DNA of 13,587 nucleotides. Source: URNF01 sp045531495. Lineage in GTDB: Bacteria; Bacillota; Clostridia; Oscillospirales; Acutalibacteraceae. Where the stretch lies: contig JAZSED010000092.1 in NCBI GenBank assembly GCA_045531495.1, forward strand, positions 1 through 13,587. The letters are read 5' to 3'. The notes below the pieces were generated by a model. The model worked only from the letters and a program-made list of their open reading frames with translations, made no database searches and had not been told where the DNA came from. Below are positions 6,747 through 13,587 of the stretch, in pieces. Both the position numbers and the translations under genes were made by a program. Each line of letters starts with the position of its first letter. The stretch's first letter is position 1.

Positions 6747-7409
6747 TTAGTTGAAGGAAACGGGTTTTGCTTTTCCCGTGTCAAATGCATTGGGACCGGG
6801 GTCGGACATGGAGAAATACATACGTGCCGCCTTGGTTGTACCGAAATCGCGGTTAGAACCCGTGTTTTGTACCTTGTTGAAGGCATCGCGGAACATCTGA
6901 TTGTGCGCTTCCTCACGGTTTAACAGAAAATCGATGGTTTCGCGCACCTTTTTATCGTCGATTTGGCGATAAAGGTATTCATAAACGACTTTTGCACGCT
7001 GCTCGGACGCAATATTGCTTAAAAGGTCTGCGCACAAATCGCCTGTTACCGTCACGTAATCAGCGGTCCAGGAATAGCCCGAAGCATTGATAAGACCGGG
7101 ATTGAGACCGAGAATAACGTGCGACTGAATTTCGCCGGACGGTACTTTTGCGGCGTCCACATCGTGCCCGTTTAACAGGTTGATGGTCTGTGCCACCATT
7201 TCCATGTGTCCCAACTCTTCTGCGGCAATATCAAGGAATACATCTTTGATTTCGGGGTCTTTAATTCTGAAACTTTGGGACATATACTGCATGGCCGCCT
7301 TGAGTTCGCCGTTGCCGCCGCCTAATTGCTCTTGCAGCAGTGCCGCATACTGCGGATTGGGTCTTTCCACCTCTACGGGATGAAACAGCATCTTTTCGTG
7401 TTTGAACAT
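6747..7409 (-). CDS. Manganese catalase (CotJC-type family)
   Basis: A 220-residue non-haem dimanganese catalase of the family that includes the spore-coat protein CotJC. It should convert hydrogen peroxide to water and oxygen. The ferritin-like four-helix bundle carries all expected ligands at positions matching Lactobacillus manganese catalase: Glu35 (NGELKAAMQY), Glu65 and His68 (AEELGHMEM), Glu136 (SEQRAK) and His169 (REEAHNQMF). The protein ends soon after the bundle, shorter than the roughly 266-residue Lactobacillus enzyme. GGAGGT (7416-7421) precedes the ATG at 7409. A 44-codon gene lies 17 bases upstream on the same strand and is probably co-transcribed. No cotJA or cotJB is seen, so I do not assign the cotJC name. 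In spore formers such enzymes are often in the coat; that location is inference here. Confidence 0.93.
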   Translation of the reverse strand: MFKHEKMLFHPVEVERPNPQYAALLQEQLGGGNGELKAAMQYMSQSFRIKDPEIKDVFLDIAAEELGHMEMVAQTINLLNGHDVDAAKVPSGEIQSHVILGLNPGLINASGYSWTADYVTVTGDLCADLLSNIASEQRAKVVYEYLYRQIDDKKVRETIDFLLNREEAHNQMFRDAFNKVQNTGSNRDFGTTKAARMYFSMSDPGPNAFDTGKAKPVSFN

Positions 7410-7426
7410 TCTGCTACCTCCGTTTC

Positions 7427-7561
7427 TTAATTTCCGCCGGGACCGTCTCTGCGTTCCCGCGTGTCAGGTACCTCGAGCTTGCCTTTGATGTCACCGGGGT
7501 TGGCAAGCGGCTTTTTGCTGCCGGTTTCCTTGCTTTGCTTCGTATCTCTGTTTTCGGACAT
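7427..7561 (-). CDS. Small hydrophilic protein upstream of manganese catalase
   Basis: A 44-residue frame (ATG at 7561, TAA at 7427-7429) beginning MSENRDTKQSKETGS and ending RERRDGPGGN. GGAG lies nine bases upstream of the ATG and the gene is 17 bases ahead of the catalase, so the two form a small operon. The protein is highly charged, rich in Lys, Arg, Asp and Gly, with no membrane segment or cysteine, and is probably disordered. I do not recognise a named family. The position suggests a spore- or stress-related partner of the catalase, but no function can be read from the sequence. The good ribosome site and the clean spacing are the main evidence that it is real. Confidence 0.7.
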   Translation of the reverse strand: MSENRDTKQSKETGSKKPLANPGDIKGKLEVPDTRERRDGPGGN

Positions 7562-7665
7562 CTCTATCACTCCTTCCTATATGCAGTGTTGCCGATTTAA
7601 GCCAAATCATACAGGTCGTTGACGGGCGGGAACGCTGATATTAAACAAGCGTTTATAAAATAAAA

Positions 7666-7701
7666 AGTTCTGTTCTTTGAAAAAATTCAAAGAACAGAAC
7701 T
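7666..7701. terminator. Perfect 16-bp AT-rich hairpin, likely terminator of the AraC-family gene
   Basis: AGTTCTGTTCTTTGAA (7666-7681) pairs perfectly with 7686-7701 around the loop AAAA. On the minus strand the stem is followed by TTTTATTTTATAA, which makes it a plausible intrinsic terminator for transcription coming from the AraC-family gene, before the catalase operon starts. On the plus strand AATTTTAATTTT follows, so it may work both ways. An operator role is less likely given its length and loop. Confidence 0.6.
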
Positions 7702-7784
7702 AATTTTAATTTTAAGAAACGTATCAAGATTAGCGGACAGATAAAAAGGTTATCGCCGTTTTCCTCAAAAGAGCGCTCGCCCCC

Positions 7785-7800
7785 AGGGGTGCGCACCCCT
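7785..7800. other. 16-bp perfect palindrome over the AraC-family stop codon
   Basis: AGGGGTGCGCACCCCT reads the same on both strands and overlaps the TAG stop (7799-7801) of the regulator gene. A second palindrome, GAGCGCTC (7771-7778), lies just beyond it and is followed on the minus strand by TTTT. Together they could form 3'-end structure on the regulator mRNA. No protein binding site can be assigned. Confidence 0.35.
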
Positions 7801-8584
7801 ATGATTCGGCGTTGTTTTTTGCGTTTTGTATATACTGACGCGGAGAACAGCCGAATTTCTTTTTAAACATTTTGGAGAAATTGTAAATATCAGGGTAACC
7901 TACCGACATAGCCGCCAGGGAAGGGGGTTTACCGTGTATTACCATCAGTTCCGCTGCGGTTTCCAAACGCAGATTCATAAGATATTGCATTGGCGAAATA
8001 CCGTATTTCTTTTTGAAAGCCGTGGACAAATAACAGCGATCGAGGTTCAAACGATCGGCGATACTTTGTATGGTGATATCGCCCATATATTCGGAATTCA
8101 GGCAGTGCAATACCTTTTCAGCATAATCGGTGGTTCTTTCTTCGGATTCCAATATCAGTGAAATAATTTCCCAAATGCGAGAGGCTAAAAAAGCGGTTTT
8201 TCCATTCTCCAAGCCTTGACAACGGCGCATATCTTCAAAGATTTTGCCGATGCCGGGGACGGTAATGATGGGCTTTTCCAATGCTTTTGTCAGGGAGTCG
8301 TTTTTTGCAAAAAAGCCGACCCAAATGTACTGCCACGGGTCATCCGCATCCGCCTCGTAATATGTTTCGGCAAATGGTTTTATCACGAAAACTTGTCCTG
8401 CGGAAACCCGATACTCTTTCCCTTCGTTGCGGAAAGTCCCTTTGCCGGAAACGACATAATGCAGTAACCAAATATACCGCACGGCTGGACCGAAAGATTT
8501 TGACGGTGCGCAGATCTCATAGCCGAACTGTGCGGGATTGATATCTGTGTATCCTTCCGTGACGATTGTTTCGATATAATACAA
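7799..8584 (-). CDS. AraC-family transcriptional regulator with cupin-type sensor domain
   Basis: A one-component DNA-binding regulator of about 261 residues. The N-terminal half looks like the AraC-type cupin ligand-binding domain (VSGKGTFRNEGKEYRVSAGQ, then VFVIKPFAETYYEAD). The C-terminal 100 residues hold the double helix-turn-helix domain, with ITIQSIADRLNLDRCYLSTA, FKKKYGISPMQYLMNLRLE and the closing SVGYPDIYNFSKMFKKKFGC-SPRQY signature. The frame is open to a GTG at 8596, but the SD-like AAAGGTGG overlaps that codon. I prefer the TTG at 8584, eight bases after GGTGG and about 20 after the predicted transcription start. It diverges from the giant secreted-protein gene, a typical arrangement for a regulator of its neighbour. 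The ligand, probably a sugar or similar, is unknown. Confidence 0.9.
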   Translation of the reverse strand: MYYIETIVTEGYTDINPAQFGYEICAPSKSFGPAVRYIWLLHYVVSGKGTFRNEGKEYRVSAGQVFVIKPFAETYYEADADDPWQYIWVGFFAKNDSLTKALEKPIITVPGIGKIFEDMRRCQGLENGKTAFLASRIWEIISLILESEERTTDYAEKVLHCLNSEYMGDITIQSIADRLNLDRCYLSTAFKKKYGISPMQYLMNLRLETAAELMVIHGKPPSLAAMSVGYPDIYNFSKMFKKKFGCSPRQYIQNAKNNAES

Positions 8585-8610
8585 GCAAAGCACCACCTTT
8601 CATTGACAAC

Positions 8611-8640
8611 ATTATAACAAGTTTTACAAACAAATGTCAA
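8611..8640 (-). promoter_or_regulatory. Consensus sigma-A promoter for the AraC-family gene
   Basis: On the minus strand a perfect TTGACA (8635-8640) and a perfect TATAAT (8611-8616) are separated by 18 bases. Transcription would begin near 8604, which leaves a short leader ahead of the TTG at 8584 and argues against the GTG at 8596 as the start. Confidence 0.75.
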
Positions 8641-8661
8641 TCCTATTTTTGAGGCGGAATA

Positions 8662-8670
8662 TGCTACAAT
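8662..8670 (+). promoter_or_regulatory. Possible extended -10 promoter of the giant secreted-protein gene
   Basis: TGCTACAAT (8662-8670) fits an extended -10 element, about 130 bases before the ATG at 8800. No good -35 hexamer lies 16-18 bases upstream (the sequence there is near TCCTAT), which would suit an activator-dependent promoter. It is 22 bases from the divergent regulator promoter. Confidence 0.35.
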
Positions 8671-8696
8671 ACAAGCGTAATAATAATATTGGGGCA

Positions 8697-8717
8697 GTTT
8701 TCCGTTTTATGGAAAAC
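8697..8717. promoter_or_regulatory. Inverted repeat in the leader, possible operator or RNA hairpin
   Basis: GTTTTCC (8697-8703) and GGAAAAC (8711-8717) form a 7-bp inverted repeat with a 7-base centre, located between the predicted promoters and the start of the secreted-protein gene. It could be a dimer-binding site or a leader hairpin; the sequence does not decide between them. Confidence 0.3.
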
Positions 8718-8799
8718 CGCGCAATTGGCAAAAAATGTAAAAAACAACAAAAACACATATAGACCGAAGCTTCAAAGAGCAAATGTAGGAGGTACGGCA

Positions 8800-11700
8800 A
8801 TGAGAAACACAATGTTTGTGTCCACGTGCAAAAGAATAGGGGCTGTCTTGCTCTGTCTTTCCTTGCTGATTGGGACAGTGATGATCGGAATGGGCACGTC
8901 TGCTGTTGCAGATGCGAACCCGGTCAAAAAATTCCAAGCGGATTTTAAGGACTTGGTTGCACAGCTTGACGATTCTGTGTTTGCATATGACACGCCCGTG
9001 AACGGTGGCGAGGATGTCGAAGTGGACGTACCGATTCAAGGGATGGTCTATCAGCGCTATACCTCCACCGCGGACGATACGGCTGTCAACGAGTGGATGA
9101 ATGCTCGCTTTGCCATGTGGGTGAACCGTGAGAGAAAGTTTTACGGGCAGAAGGCCTATCTCGGTGAAAGCTCGGATGCGGTTGACGGCGGCGATTCTTA
9201 TGCGGGTGCTCATCGCTGGGATATCGGCGAAGAAGGCGCACTGTGTTACATAACAGCTGACCCACTTGGAACAGAGATGTTGCGCAAAAGCAGTATGCTG
9301 ACCGTGAAAGCGGAAAACGGTATGATGGCAAAGCTTGCAAACTTTGAAGCGACCGTTGTTTATAACGAAGCATCTAAAGGAAAACGCGGTGCGGTTATCC
9401 TTTCTTTCCACGAAGAACGCGCAGGACAGCTGAACACCAAGAATTTCGGTAACAACATCGTCGGCAAGTCTGCTATTGTTGCAGTCGGCAACGACGGTTC
9501 AAAGGACGGCGTGCTCATTCGAGATTACGGCGCAGGTGTGAGCGGTAATGCAGTGACCGCTTTTACTGAAAACACGAATAACCTGCAGGACTATGCTTTA
9601 ACCGTCCGTGTGGTTGGTACGACGCTTGCCGTGAAGGTTACCAAAGTAAAAGACGGCAGTTTGGTATATGAGAAAACTACCACTGTTACCGCCGGCAGCG
9701 GTTATCTGTCGGTGGGTGTTTCTAACAGTCATCGCAATATTAAAAGCATTGAAGTGACCGAGCTGGACGAAAACGGCAATGCGGTAGACTTTGGCACTGC
9801 AACGGGCACGGCGTATAACGACTTTTATTTTTCTATGACCGATTTGGCGCCGTATACAAAAGCGGCGGACGGTGGCAATGGCAAGTATGCGGCTTCTAAT
9901 GCTCATTATTTTACTTTCGCTGATCAAACGAATGCCTATGCGAAAGCCATTATTGATGAAATCAACAACAAGTTTTTCACATATTACAACCATGACAGTA
10001 AATATGTGATGGCGCCTGCGGGTAAAACGATGGCGTATGAAGGACAGACGGCGGACAAGGCGTATTTCGGCACCTCGTTGCTGAATATTTGGCTGCAACG
10101 TAATACGAGCAGCCGTACAGAGCCGAACACCGCGATACAGAGAATCACATCTCTGGTGCCAAAGGATAAAAACGGTACGGCATTCCGTTATCGCAACTTT
10201 GAAACATCCTTCCTGTTCCGTTTTGAATCTGCGACAGCGATGACCGACGGCGGTGCTATCATCGGTTTCCGCCAGAAAACGGCTGGTAAGTTTACAACCA
10301 CGGCTGCCGACCTCGTTAAAACGCAAGGCTTTGTATTGATTACCAAGACAGGTCTTACTGTAATGGCAGGGGATACCGTGTCGAGTAGTGCGGCAACTGC
10401 AAATGCGGTGACCTTCACTTCGGCATTGGCGCAGGAGGTGCGGGTGCAGCTGCGTGTGGTCGGCAACGCCGTGACGGTCAAAATCACCGACCTCTATAAC
10501 GACGTTGTATATTATACGGGCGTGCACACCATTGATTATGATGCGGTTGGATGTATCGCTTACGGTGTGTCTACACGCGGTCACGATATCGGTGACATTC
10601 GCCTGGTACATTTGGATGATAACGGCAAGCCGATTGACGTTGACTTCTCAACACTGAGCGAGACGGCAGCGGCGACAAACGCCGAAAAGTTTACTTTTAC
10701 AGCAACGGACATTGCGGATTTCGAAAACGGGGTGTATATCACCACCAACGAAAACACTATCGGTACAGACAAACTGTCCGCTGCTGAGATGGATGCGCTG
10801 AATACGCACTTTAATTTCTATTTCAACCACGAGGCAACGTACAGTCAGGTGGCGCCGTACGGTAACGAGGCAGGTAAACACACCAGCGGTAATTGGCAGT
10901 TGGCAGACAACCGTTGGTTACGCCGCGTTACCACCTACGGCGAGGGCGAGTACGTTCGTCTTATCAATGCGTTGGTACCGAAGGATACATACGGCAACGA
11001 ATTGCAACTGACCAACTTTACTGCCTCTTTCGATTATAAGTTTGAGAAGGTCGGCGCATACGCGTCTACGGCATTATTTGGTTTCCGACAGTTGATGCCC
11101 GGCAAGTTTGTAAACGGGTACGGCGCAATGAACACCGAACAGTGTATTGTTGCCATTTCACCGCATTCGATGGATGTGGCAGGCGGCACCGACATTACCG
11201 GCGGCCGTTTCTACCGAACCGCCATTGAAGGTAAATATTCCTCGCTTAACGAGGTGTTTTCCGCTGCTTTGCCTGATGAAATCCATGTGGAAATCACCGC
11301 TATCGGCACCTCCTGTAAAGTGACCGTTTTTGACATCACGGGTGCCACGCAACTGTTCAGCAAAACCTTTACTGTGAATTACACAAAAGCAGGCGCTGTG
11401 GCGTTCGGCGTGGGTACCGTTAACGGTAATGTAGGCAATATGCAAATTACGCGCTTGGATGCAGGCGCAGGACAATTGGACATCGGTTCCCCCGAATCGG
11501 TACAGGATTGTCCGTGGGATACCACCGTTGTGCCGTATGAAGACACTGCGGATGCGGATATGGAAAACGATTACGATTTCTATTACACATCCAAAGCAAA
11601 CGGCACGGTCAAGGAGCCGATGGGAAACCATTGGTTGCTGAAAGACGGTGTTTTGTGGAGACAAAATGATTTGAGCAATACCGCTACCGATAACACGGCG

Positions 11701-13587
11701 CTGTTGCATTGGAAAGGCACCGACGGTGTCACCGCTCTTGAAAACTTTGACGCTTCTTTCAAACTGCATTTCGATGCGGCACAGCAGGGCACTTTTTGGG
11801 TCACTGCCGGGCAAAGAGAAGCGGCAAATATCGGCAAGCTGGTAACAGCTGCAGGGTCGGACGACTTTATCAAAGGACAGTTGGCTGTAGGTTTTGCTGT
11901 TGGCGGTGATGTCATCATTGCCGCGGGAGACGGCACGGCGGCAACGATTAAAGGCGCGCTTGCCGGTACGCCGACAGGTACTTACTTTGTGCGTGTTCAG
12001 GTGTTCGGCGGCAAAGTGTACGTGTTTGTAAACGGCGTGCAACGTGCGTCTCGTAGTTTGGATGCATCGGTAAACGGCGCAGGTGCTCTGTGCTTCGGGT
12101 ATTCGGGCGCGGTGCTTGGTATGTCGGCGTGGCAGATAACCAAATTGGATGAAAACGGTGCACCAATTGATTTTACGACTGCATATACCGCTGTAGAGAC
12201 GGTAGCGCCTGTAGCTGTAACAATCGGTACTACCTATGCACAGTTGGAAGCACAACTGCCTGACCGTTTGAATGTCATCGGCACCGCAGGTACGGAAAGC
12301 AGCTTCGTTTTCTGGGATCTGACGACTGTGGATCTTGCAAGCGAAGGGCAGTATACGGCAATCGGCTATCTGAGTGTCACCAACGGCATTCGCGCCGCGG
12401 TAACCGTCCGTGTCGGCAACTATGACCAAGAAAATACGGTTATTTATGATTTTAGCGATACCGTACAGCTGGAAAACTTTGATGCCTACTACCTGCCTGA
12501 AACAGGTACGGTTAACAATGCGGCTATTCATGTGCAGAATACCGCAGAAAACAATTGGTACATCACAAAAGACGGCTTTATGAAGTTCCGCCCGAACAGC
12601 TTTGTGAAATCGCTTGCCCAGGTGCAGGAAGGTTTTACGCTCGGCGGCAACACGTATAAAGACAAATATGCTAACGTCTGTAACATCAATATGGGTATCG
12701 CCGTATTGAAGGCGCAGAAATATGAGAACTTCATTTTAGAAGTAGATTTCAAGTGTGACGGCGAACATTGGAACGTTGTAGGCTTCGGTGCACAGGCAAC
12801 CGATGTCAGCAGTGTGTATTGGAACCAGAAAGGCGGCGGTTATACTTACTCCGTATACCCGTCGGGTTCCGCTACCTTACACGGTTACAGTGACGTGCTC
12901 GGCACGGCGGATATTCTCGCACATGGCGGCCGCTTCTTTGACCCGTATACAGCAGGCGGTGCGATGCATCATCTGAAAATGGTGGTTTCAAGCGGTGAAG
13001 CGTATCTGTTTGTAGATGACTTTACAACACCTCACAAAGTAACATTGCCCGAAGAATACAGCGGCGGCTATATATATCTGGCAACCAACGCGGCAGGCTG
13101 TTATTTTGACAACCTGAAAATTACCGACCTTGACGCAAAAGCATTGACGATGGAAAGTGTGGTAAATCCGCCTGCGGATATGGTTATAGACCGTGCGGCG
13201 GGGGATGTGCTTACACTGCCTTCTACCCTCGATATGGTGGATGCAAACGGGTGTGTGTATCCCGTACCCGTTAAATGGGAAAGTGCGGATTACGATTCCT
13301 CTAAAAACGGTGTTTACACCTTCAAAGCGGTTGGCAACCTTGCCAACGCAACGTTTGCGGATGCACTTGTTGTGGAGATGCAGGTGGAAAACCGTATCGG
13401 CAATGATTACGATGCGGATTACACGGTGAAATATTATTTGGACCATACGAATGATTTGGATAATTTCCTCTGCCACTACTCTATGTACGAACAAGCGGTA
13501 GATGCGAAAACGAAAGAGCCGAAAGTGGATGCTGACAACCAACCTGTGATGCAGTGGTCGGCAGACATCGGTGAATTGCGGAAGGTA
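8800..13587 (+). CDS. Giant secreted multi-domain protein, LamG-like repeats and group-4 Ig-like domains, 3' end beyond window
   Basis: One frame stays open for 1,596 codons from the ATG at 8800 to the last base. AGGAGGT (8787-8793) is six bases upstream. Residues 1-37 form a signal peptide (basic start, then GAVLLCLSLLIGTVMIGMG, cleavage probable after AVA at 37). At least six related modules follow, starting near residues 94, 384, 667, 921, 1224 and 1553. Shared landmarks are an aromatic opening (FFTYYNH, FNFYFNH, YDFYYTS, FDAYYLP), LVPKD-x-x-G then NF-x-x-SF-x-F-x-F, GFRQ-x-x-x-GKF, beta strands such as VRVVG/VQLRVVGNAVTVKI, and a closing LDENG-x-x-x-DF. The pattern suggests a concanavalin/LamG-like jelly roll. 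Group-4-like Ig domains lie at about 1136-1209 and 1454-1537. It is probably a surface or secreted adhesin or glycan-binding protein. No catalytic motif or cell-wall anchor is visible. Confidence 0.85.
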   Translation, partial: MRNTMFVSTCKRIGAVLLCLSLLIGTVMIGMGTSAVADANPVKKFQADFKDLVAQLDDSVFAYDTPVNGGEDVEVDVPIQGMVYQRYTSTADDTAVNEWMNARFAMWVNRERKFYGQKAYLGESSDAVDGGDSYAGAHRWDIGEEGALCYITADPLGTEMLRKSSMLTVKAENGMMAKLANFEATVVYNEASKGKRGAVILSFHEERAGQLNTKNFGNNIVGKSAIVAVGNDGSKDGVLIRDYGAGVSGNAVTAFTENTNNLQDYALTVRVVGTTLAVKVTKVKDGSLVYEKTTTVTAGSGYLSVGVSNSHRNIKSIEVTELDENGNAVDFGTATGTAYNDFYFSMTDLAPYTKAADGGNGKYAASNAHYFTFADQTNAYAKAIIDEINNKFFTYYNHDSKYVMAPAGKTMAYEGQTADKAYFGTSLLNIWLQRNTSSRTEPNTAIQRITSLVPKDKNGTAFRYRNFETSFLFRFESATAMTDGGAIIGFRQKTAGKFTTTAADLVKTQGFVLITKTGLTVMAGDTVSSSAATANAVTFTSALAQEVRVQLRVVGNAVTVKITDLYNDVVYYTGVHTIDYDAVGCIAYGVSTRGHDIGDIRLVHLDDNGKPIDVDFSTLSETAAATNAEKFTFTATDIADFENGVYITTNENTIGTDKLSAAEMDALNTHFNFYFNHEATYSQVAPYGNEAGKHTSGNWQLADNRWLRRVTTYGEGEYVRLINALVPKDTYGNELQLTNFTASFDYKFEKVGAYASTALFGFRQLMPGKFVNGYGAMNTEQCIVAISPHSMDVAGGTDITGGRFYRTAIEGKYSSLNEVFSAALPDEIHVEITAIGTSCKVTVFDITGATQLFSKTFTVNYTKAGAVAFGVGTVNGNVGNMQITRLDAGAGQLDIGSPESVQDCPWDTTVVPYEDTADADMENDYDFYYTSKANGTVKEPMGNHWLLKDGVLWRQNDLSNTATDNTALLHWKGTDGVTALENFDASFKLHFDAAQQGTFWVTAGQREAANIGKLVTAAGSDDFIKGQLAVGFAVGGDVIIAAGDGTAATIKGALAGTPTGTYFVRVQVFGGKVYVFVNGVQRASRSLDASVNGAGALCFGYSGAVLGMSAWQITKLDENGAPIDFTTAYTAVETVAPVAVTIGTTYAQLEAQLPDRLNVIGTAGTESSFVFWDLTTVDLASEGQYTAIGYLSVTNGIRAAVTVRVGNYDQENTVIYDFSDTVQLENFDAYYLPETGTVNNAAIHVQNTAENNWYITKDGFMKFRPNSFVKSLAQVQEGFTLGGNTYKDKYANVCNINMGIAVLKAQKYENFILEVDFKCDGEHWNVVGFGAQATDVSSVYWNQKGGGYTYSVYPSGSATLHGYSDVLGTADILAHGGRFFDPYTAGGAMHHLKMVVSSGEAYLFVDDFTTPHKVTLPEEYSGGYIYLATNAAGCYFDNLKITDLDAKALTMESVVNPPADMVIDRAAGDVLTLPSTLDMVDANGCVYPVPVKWESADYDSSKNGVYTFKAVGNLANATFADALVVEMQVENRIGNDYDADYTVKYYLDHTNDLDNFLCHYSMYEQAVDAKTKEPKVDADNQPVMQWSADIGELRKV

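Noticed and set aside
7562..7660. Sporulation sigma factor promoter for the catalase operon
   Set aside because: TATGAT and CATATAG segments are present on the minus strand, but no -35 partner at the right spacing for sigma A, E, G or K could be matched with confidence.
8585..8596. GTG at 8596 as the AraC-family start
   Set aside because: It overlaps the AAAGGTGG ribosome site and lies only about eight bases from the predicted transcription start. The TTG at 8584 fits both signals better, though this is not proven.
8707..12531. Long minus-strand frames opposite the secreted-protein gene (8707-9411, 9598-10611, 11158-12531)
   Set aside because: They are shadows of a 1,596-codon plus-strand frame that has a signal peptide, a ribosome site and repeated domains. 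The antisense proteins are rich in His, Arg and Cys and resemble no family.
1..13587. CRISPR array, rRNA or riboswitch
   Set aside because: No regularly spaced direct repeats, rRNA-like blocks or known aptamer cores were seen on either strand.

Overview
The window looks like the end of a metagenome-assembled contig from a spore-forming member of the Clostridia (Bacillota), plausibly a gut Oscillospirales-type anaerobe. The reasons are a set of sporulation genes (ylbJ, yqfC, yqfD), a spore-coat-type manganese catalase, clostridial-style ribosome binding sites (GGAGG, AAAGGTG) and roughly balanced base composition. The taxonomic placement is inference; the sporulation families are recognisable directly.

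Layout. Bases 1-184 are not natural contiguous sequence. A 100-base near-copy of bases 185-284 is followed by a complete 84-base DNBSEQ/MGI library adapter with its 10-base sample barcode (101-184). Real chromosome starts at 185, inside a minus-strand ylbJ whose apparent C-terminal residues and stop are adapter-encoded. Diverging from it on the plus strand are yqfC and yqfD (10-base overlap) and phoH. The usual phoH partners (ybeY, the HD-family yqfF, era) do not follow. Instead there is a 360-base non-coding stretch holding a 221-base element closed by a perfect 22-bp inverted repeat with nested hairpins.

Next comes a tightly spaced plus-strand operon of three genes (4094-6708): a calcineurin-like metallophosphoesterase, a stand-alone DnaA domain III-like AAA+ protein, and a 389-residue protein that matches the N-terminal half of GyrB (the ATPase plus transducer fragment known as GyrB43) but has lost the key ATP-binding and catalytic residues. 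A strong bidirectional terminator closes it. This pairing of reduced DnaA-like and GyrB-like proteins is the most unusual biology in the window. I know of no described system with this composition.

On the minus strand follow a manganese catalase and, 17 bases upstream of it, a 44-codon small gene. Further on, also on the minus strand, is an AraC-family regulator with a consensus sigma-A promoter. Divergent from the regulator, from 8800 to the window edge, runs one open reading frame of 1,596 codons with no stop. It encodes a very large secreted protein made of at least six copies of a beta-rich, LamG/concanavalin-like module interspersed with group-4 Ig-like domains. The divergent layout suggests that the AraC protein may control it, but this is inference.
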